From positions 34,610,692-34,674,691 of the forward strand of contig NC_086380.1 in assembly GCF_036588685.1 (NCBI RefSeq): a stretch of DNA of 64,000 nucleotides, read 5' to 3'. Below are positions 60,001 to 64,000 of this stretch, piece by piece. The notes under the pieces are model-generated. The model saw nothing but the letters and a program-made list of their open reading frames with translations. It did no database searches and was not told where the DNA came from. Source of the stretch: Mytilus trossulus. Its lineage: Eukaryota > Mollusca > Bivalvia > Mytilida > Mytilidae. Made by a program: the position numbers and the translations under genes. Every line of letters starts with the position of its first letter. Position 1 is the first letter of the stretch.

Positions 60001-63000
60001 TCATAATTCGATCAAAAGAAAACAAAACCGGGTTACAAATGATACCAAAGGAAACACATCAACCATAAGAGGAAAACAACGAAACAAAAATAACACCAAA
60101 GTGCAACAAAACAGAAAGGAACTATTTGGTTACAACTTAAGTGATTAAGCGATTGCTTTATTTGTTTCAGCATACTTATTCGATACTTATTTTCTATCTT
60201 TGATAAGTTTGGAAAATAAACACAAGTGTCATTTCATATGTTTTTCATAACCGACATGATATTTAAAATGTGTTCTTAAATTAATTGTTTTTCTTAGTAT
60301 CTTTTTTTCATTGAAGGCATCTTTACTCATTTATGTTTAAATGTTTAAAGACGTTTATTGTTGTTCTGTTTATATCCTTGGATAGCTGATGTGTTGTTCC
60401 CTTCGGTTTTAATTTGTATTTTGTTTTCGTTTAATCGCTCTATTGATTAGCTATATACTACTTTTGTCCTTATATATGTGAAATTTAATTGTGATATTAC
60501 TGACTGATTTGCTCCGATTTCTTTTAGCGTGCTTCGTGTCGTGGCGAAGAAAATTAATCATGTGTTGAATAACATTAACGGTACCAATTTTTCTGCACCA
60601 GATGCGCATCTCGACAATGCATGTCTCTTTAATTTTTATTCTCCATGTGAACCAAGGCAACCCCTATAAACACTTCAGGTGAGCACTCTATCTATACAAC
60701 GGAAACCGTTCAAGATAATATACAAAATTTGTTGTTTTTTTTTGTTTCGTTTATTACTTATTTTCTTTTAGCGTTATTATATATTATATATGATTTATAG
60801 ATTTATTTTTGTTCCTTGAAAAAAACATAAAAGACTACTGTCAATTATAAAGAAATGTCGAGTAGAAAGAAAAACGTACGTCAGTAATTTGATATGTTGT
60901 CAATGACGTCTAATATAAGCCTCTTATAATGACACAAAATATTGTCAACAAAAATAATAAACTCCACGCCAAATTCATAAGGGAGAAGATCTTGTAGAAT
61001 AAGAGTAAAATAGCTTCTCTTGTGTGCTATTTACTGTTTGCAATAATGCAGAAAACCACCAAATATCTAAGGTTAACATTAGAGCAATAAAATTGCAGAC
61101 GGTTGCCACAAAAGGTCATACAAAGTTTAAGACTGTGGTAAATCCAAACTAAAATATAGAAATGACATTAATAATTGTTCCTTTATTAAGTGCAATCAAT
61201 GAAAATTAATGAACATGAAATTTTATATTTTCCTGTTTGTTGTTTGATATTTGAAGAGATGGAATTAAAAGAACTAAACCCAAAGGAACATTTAATCAGC
61301 AATGTTGAATGGCGATGTAAAGCAATCATTAAACTATCAATAATTGAGTCGTTCTTCCAATCTTTTCAACGCACCCGGTCTCGCTACCGTTGGATTTTGT
61401 CCTGTCCCTCAGTATTTGTGCGTTAACTCGATTTGTCGTCTAAGTTGATACATGAGATTCAAACACTAGTTAACTAGTGTTGCCTAAATGGCTTCCATAA
61501 AAATATACGCCGGTTAGTTAGTTTTATTAATCTATCCCATTTCTAATCGTCACTAAAGTACTCAGTATTAAAACACCTATATGCTTAAACCGGTGTAAAT
61601 ATTAACATTTTTTACATTTTTAATGTGTATTTGTGTTTTAATGATATGAATATTTCTATTACAGCTGAGTCCGTTTGCTTTAATTTAAGTATAAAACATA
61701 CTCCAGATTTTTCAAAAATATGTTTGACATAAAAGAAAGTAATTGCTATTTATTTACGAACCATTTCGAATTCTTTAAACATTATTATCCTATTACAAAA
61801 AGTTGCTTGAAAAAAAATGTACCGTATATTTCTTTACTACTAACTTTTGTTTCGAATTAACACGAGTATAATCTTCTAATGGTATATGGTTTTATTTTAA
61901 AGTTATTGTATTGGCGGTTAGAGGCGAAACCCTGAGAGAAATAATGCTCTTGGCAAATCAAATGGGAATGACGAATGGAGATTATCAATTCATATGTATT
62001 TACTACTACTCCCAACGAAACATATTTGGCGATATATCTTGGAAAATGGTAAGCATAATATTCTCTTGTTATCAATTTTTTTAATTTTTTTTTTTAATAT
62101 TTTTTATTTTTCATAAATTCAAACATCCTTTTAAATGTATTGTAAAAACTAGATTTCTGTACTTTTACGAACAAACCCATCAAAGTAACCAGAATAAAAA
62201 TTAGGTACCCCAGCCGCGCATTTGGTTCAAAAAAAGAACTATCCGCAAGAGTGGCGAAAGATTGTAAAGGGACTTTCAAATTCAAAAATAAACATCGCCA
62301 TGGCTTACATAAACAACAGAAAACACCACATAGAAAACTAAAGACTGAGCAGCAACCAAATCCTGCCAAGAATTTGGGGTAATATCAAGTGCTTTAGAAG
62401 GACAAGCATATCCTGCCCCACATGTACCATCCGTCGTATTATCGTTTTTCAGAAAGATTTTTGTTATTTTTACATTAGAATGAATATTCAGTTTCATAAA
62501 TGAATTGTATAGACTTCACACCAGATTTAGAAATTTACTAAATTATTTGAATGTTTTTATAAATCCGTTATACTAGGTTTTGATCCTGAATCGTAAACCG
62601 TATTTGTGATGTTTTACTAGCGTCTGGTTTGAACCATGTGTTCTTGAATACCTAACAAAAATCGTTGACATTTATATATGAAAAAAGTGTGATTGCATAA
62701 ATGTATTATTTGATGACGATTTTTTTTGTTCGCGTATTTTAAGCCATTTAGATAACATTAGAATTCATTCGTCTATTAATGAAAAATAAACACAATAATA
62801 AACAGCCGTTAGGTATTGTCCGTACCAAATAGAAAAAAAGCAATGTACAACAGATAAAATAGAAAACATTGACAATACAAACTTAAATAAAATACTCAAG
62901 ATACAGCAAGCGAACAAGTTTCGATCTTATCACCTACGAGTAGCATTCGTATAACCACACCACTATCAAAATAAGCTACGAAGTATACTTTTGTCTTCAG

Positions 63001-63454
63001 GAATGGCTGTAATATTTTCTCTCTATGAAGAAATAACATTAAAAAAAAAATGGTGCACACCGAATAACGCGCGCAGCGGGTTACTTAACAGTGTGCACCA
63101 CATTTTTTATGTTATTTCGAATAGACAGAAAAATATTACAGTCATAGTTTAATTCTAAATTCCATTTTAAACTGTAGAAAACCATGAAAAAAACGTTGAT
63201 GACGTCACGTTCACATGACTAAATAATGTCTATTGGCTGATAACAAAACAACGTCAACCAATCAGAAGACGCGATAATCCAAAATTAAATTATTTCAGAA
63301 TAACAGTGACGATTCTATTGTTAAAGAGGCTTACAAAAGTGTTATTTTTGTGTCTTACTACACTCCGATGACGTATGAATACACACAGTTTATAGAAAAG
63401 GTCAAACAGAGATCACACGATATATTCAATTATACATATGCAGAGGACGAAGAA
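38878..63454 (+). CDS. ANF-receptor-domain protein, natriuretic peptide receptor / receptor guanylate cyclase-like (5' part)
   Basis: Six coding exons join in frame (969 nt, 323 codons) and run off the right edge: 38878-39028, 53163-53261, 55140-55303, 58835-59087, 61903-62048, 63299-63454. Residues 1 to about 24 are a signal peptide. Then come NVLVLLPGKRG, AVDDV...LLPNNDL...KCNDVYG, GPQC..VC..V.RLAAYYNIP, FGWTRFSVIS, RGETLREIMLLANQMGMTNGDY and FNYTYAEDEE. These follow the order of the extracellular ligand-binding domain of natriuretic peptide receptors and membrane guanylate cyclases. N-glycosylation sites are likely at NMT, NNS and NYT. The GPQC-to-NIPC segment has more cysteines than vertebrate receptors. 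Whether it continues into kinase-homology and cyclase domains, or is a short clearance-type receptor, cannot be seen. No internal stops. Confidence 0.85.
39295..39341 (+). ncRNA. Decayed hammerhead-like motif, second family
   Basis: CTGATGA at 39301 is flanked by stem I GCGTTC/GGACGC (six pairs). The stem III-like palindrome AAGCGCTT is followed by C at the expected cleavage site (after 39335). Stem II and the GAAA core are disrupted by extra bases. Confidence 0.55.
39930..40175. repeat. Degenerate A-rich minisatellite (AAATATAAAGAATAGA type)
   Basis: Units near 30 bp built from AAATATAAAGAATAGAGA and GGGATG words, with much variation. Confidence 0.65.
40275..40400 (+). repeat. High-copy repeat fragment split by a CTTGT array
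   Basis: GAGACAACTCTCAATC and GAGACAACTCTCCATCC flank GACAAGACTTGTCTTGTC and further TGTCT units (40327-40362). It looks like local expansion inside the repeat. Confidence 0.6.
41091..41200. repeat. 54-bp tandem duplication
   Basis: TTACAGATTTTCAAAAAGCT...CATAAAACATAT recurs 54 bases later with four or five changes. Confidence 0.8.
43755..43860. repeat. Interspersed repeat fragment (GGCGCGGATCCAGC type)
   Basis: CAGGCGCGGATCCAGCTATT then GGGGGTCCC; recognised from memory as a common molluscan repeat end. It is noncoding. Confidence 0.45.
47878..48485. repeat. Inverted pair of AATGTGTCAAAGAGAC-type repeats
   Basis: The plus-strand copy (47878-48060: GAAATGTGTCAAAGAGAC, CTCCCGCACCCGGAGGCG, AATGAACGTCAT) is mirrored at 48325-48485. 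Other copies lie at 12085-12160, 44455-44560, 49993-50180 and 53438-53600. Open frames here are accidental. Confidence 0.7.
48597..48650 (+). repeat. Decayed retrozyme tail with hammerhead remnant
   Basis: AAGCGTCAATGAAGAGTC...GGCTGGCGTATACCTGG keeps the layout of the first hammerhead family but has lost CTGATGA and the GAAA core. Confidence 0.5.
49404..49851. mobile_element. 448-bp palindromic element with 5-bp target duplication
   Basis: The ends CAAGGGGTACAAT...ATCACGTGATGGATATACAC and GTGTATATCCATCACGTGAT...ATTGTACCCCTTG are mirror images. Pairing continues almost to the centre (ACTTCGACACAGTT / AACTGTGTCGAAGT). TGATA flanks both sides (49399-49403, 49852-49856). It is noncoding and non-autonomous. 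Confidence 0.85.
49993..50360 (+). repeat. Composite of two interspersed repeats
   Basis: An AATGTGTCAAAGAGAC-type copy, then a piece matching the reverse complement of the 8488 repeat (ATAGACAAGAACTGTCATATTCC). The 110-codon frame across it is a chance frame. Confidence 0.6.
50580..50663. mobile_element. 84-bp mini-element with 8-bp target duplication
   Basis: Inverted ends CACAGGCACTTGTCTCAATT / AATTGAGACAAGTGCCTGTG. The direct duplication ACCTCAAC lies at 50572-50579 and 50664-50671. An 8-bp duplication fits hAT-type transposition. Confidence 0.85.
51410..51935 (-). repeat. High-copy mussel-type repeat, long minus copy
   Basis: Reverse-complement partner of 10195-10690: GGGATGTATAAGTACCCGG, CCAGGTTAGGGGGATGG, GAAGGCCGTACGGTGACC and GTCTCATTGGCAATCATACC. 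Confidence 0.7.
52032..52073 (+). ncRNA. Hammerhead-like motif, second family (mutated core)
   Basis: GCGTTA, CCGATGA, AGGTAAATCCA, GAAA, AGCACTTC, GGACGC. The layout is that of a type I hammerhead with cleavage after 52067, but CTGATGA reads CCGATGA and stem I has a mismatch. Confidence 0.55.
53163..53261 (+). CDS. Receptor coding exon 2
   Basis: 99 nt encoding FAVDDVKSEGLLPNNDL...KCNDVYGLG. The frame requires the acceptor TGAG at 53159-53162, four bases after the better-looking TTTTTTCAG; using the latter would shift the frame into an early stop. The donor is GTAAGA. Confidence 0.75.
53335..53600 (+). repeat. Two adjoining high-copy repeat fragments
   Basis: A GTGAAGCAGGATCTGCTTACC piece (type of 2853), then from 53438 an AATGTGTCAAAGAGAC-type piece. 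They sit just after receptor exon 2. Confidence 0.55.
54356..54399 (+). ncRNA. Hammerhead ribozyme, damaged core
   Basis: CTGATGA at 54362 and a good stem II, but GAAA reads GAAT, which breaks the first pair of the tiny stem III. Weak or no activity expected. Confidence 0.65.
54710..54753 (+). ncRNA. Hammerhead ribozyme
   Basis: CTGATGA at 54716, stem II GTCT/AGAC with loop TGTGT, GAAA, CGCGCGTC with cleavage after 54747. Stem I GCGTCA/TAGCGT has one mismatch. The core is intact. Confidence 0.75.
55140..55303 (+). CDS. Receptor coding exon 3
   Basis: 164 nt from TCGTTACAG to GTACAT, phase 1 to phase 0. Encodes YHVIIGPQCSGVCSHV and ends KNTFK. Five further cysteines follow GPQC within 30 residues or so overall in this exon's cysteine-rich stretch. 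Confidence 0.85.
58835..59087 (+). CDS. Receptor coding exon 4
   Basis: 253 nt, acceptor ATTTATAG, donor GTAGGT. Encodes TLTRFLGTFDKVGLAV, DTFGWTRFSVIS and the NMT glycosylation site. Confidence 0.87.
59398..59735 (+). mobile_element. Retrozyme-like repeat, single 5'-truncated unit
   Basis: Body from ACGTTTCGTCCCCGAGGG to the family tail TAATCCTGGTACCTTTGATAAC with one hammerhead. It lies in sense orientation in the receptor intron after exon 4. Confidence 0.7.
59642..59685 (+). ncRNA. Hammerhead ribozyme
   Basis: CTGATGA at 59648, stem II GTCT/AGAC with loop TATGA, GAAA, CGCGCGTC with cleavage after 59679. Stem I ACGTCA/TGGCGT has five to six pairs. The core is intact. Confidence 0.75.
59812..60125 (+). 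repeat. Tandem pair of a roughly 160-bp interspersed repeat
   Basis: GGCAACAGTTGTATACTGTC..., CCGGGTCACAAACC..., GAGGAACATTC recurs as GGCAACAGTAGTATACCAGT..., CCGGGTTACAAATG..., AAGGAAACACATCAACC. Confidence 0.65.
61903..62048 (+). CDS. Receptor coding exon 5
   Basis: 146 nt, acceptor TATTTTAAAG, donor GTAAGC. Encodes IIVLAVRGETLREIMLLA and ends FGDISWKM, phase 0. Confidence 0.85.
63005..63144. mobile_element. Palindromic foldback element
   Basis: CTGTAATATTTT...GAAATAACAT...TGGTGCACAC is mirrored by GTGTGCACCA...ATGTTATTTC...AAATATTACAG around a GC-rich centre (ACGCGCGCAGCGGG). 140 bp, just before receptor exon 6. Confidence 0.75.
63299..63454 (+). CDS. Receptor coding exon 6
   Basis: 156 nt, acceptor TTATTTCAG, donor GTAAGT, phase 0 at both ends. 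Encodes NNSDDSIVKEAYKSVIFVS and ends FNYTYAEDEE, matching the FNFT region of natriuretic peptide receptors. Confidence 0.87.
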
Positions 63455-63778
63455 GTAAGTTCATATTTATTCTACTCAGGATATTTTTTATGTAGAACAT
63501 ATGTTCCAGACCATGTATGTATTTGGACCACACGCGTATGGCCATGTATATATAGGTATATACTCATATGGTCCAACACGCGTGTATTGTCCGAGTAGGG
63601 AATTTCATGAATGTTGAAAAGTTACTTTAATGAAACTTGCATAAGTATGATCCTTTCAGGATATTGAACCTCTTTCTTTTTTATATCATACTTTAAGTGT
63701 ATAAATCCATTTTATATCAATATTTCAATTTTTTTTTAGTTATTTAAAGAGTTTTAACTAGTATTATAAATACGATCT

Positions 63779-63896
63779 TACAATAACAATAGATAATACA
63801 TCTTAAAATAACAATAGATAATACATCTTACAAAAACAATAGATAATACATCTTAAAATAACAATAGATAATACATCTTACAATAACAATAGATAA
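63779..63896. repeat. 25-bp minisatellite, about five units
   Basis: AGATAATACATCTTA starts at 63791, 63816, 63841 and 63866 (a fifth unit begins at 63891), exactly 25 bases apart. Confidence 0.85.
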
Positions 63897-64000
63897 AACT
63901 TGGTATCTATCTATTCTTATGTGGTAATAAGATTAAAAGGGTAATTTATATTTCTCACTTTAATTGTGAGATCGTATAAATGATTTAGGAACAACATCAC

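Noticed and set aside
61190..61426. 78-codon plus-strand frame between receptor exons 4 and 5
   Set aside because: Exons 4 and 5 already join in phase and the family alignment has no room for an insert here. No splice signals flank it.
63779..63896. CRISPR-like array
   Set aside because: The 25-bp units abut with no unique spacers, so it is an ordinary minisatellite in an animal genome.

Overview
The window is animal genomic DNA, very probably from a marine mussel (Mytilus or a close mytilid). It is AT-rich and intron-rich, with long introns and dense dispersed repeats. I recognise several repeats as typical of mussel genomes from general knowledge of their sequence, not from a search. I see no bacterial-type operons, rRNA genes or CRISPR arrays.

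Three small paralogous genes occupy the left half. Each encodes a secreted, cysteine-rich protein of about 130-142 residues with two incomplete VWC-like (von Willebrand factor type C) modules. Copy C is on the minus strand (20-3209, promoter near 5033); its last exon lies beyond the left edge. Copy A is on the plus strand (promoter 11087, coding exons 12345-16246). Copy B is on the plus strand (27395-32414). All three have an acceptor site just upstream of the ATG, a signal-peptide exon, and phase-1 introns. They share an upstream block around CCGGACATC. Copies A and C also share a TATA box and a tiny noncoding first exon. This is a divergent cluster made by local duplication.

The right half, from 38878 to the right edge, holds six coding exons of one plus-strand gene. 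They encode a signal peptide and most of an ANF-receptor-type extracellular ligand-binding domain, as in natriuretic peptide receptors and receptor guanylate cyclases. The first coding intron is 14 kb. The transmembrane, kinase-homology and cyclase parts, if present, lie beyond the window.

The rest is mobile and repetitive DNA. It includes a decayed DIRS-like retroelement (about 18390-20860, minus). It also includes retrozyme-like repeats carrying hammerhead-ribozyme motifs: a 354-bp unit bounded by two ribozymes occurs at 7602-7955 and again at 54394-54747, with single or decayed copies elsewhere and a second, shorter hammerhead-like motif at 39295 and 52032. There are two tRNA-derived SINE-like elements, many foldback/MITE elements (one 448 bp palindrome with a 5-bp target duplication, one 84 bp element with an 8-bp duplication), minisatellites, and homopolymer C/G tracts. 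Several ribozyme motifs lie in sense orientation inside introns of the receptor gene.

All gene structures come from reading splice sites, reading phase and paralogue similarity by eye; no search or transcript evidence was available.
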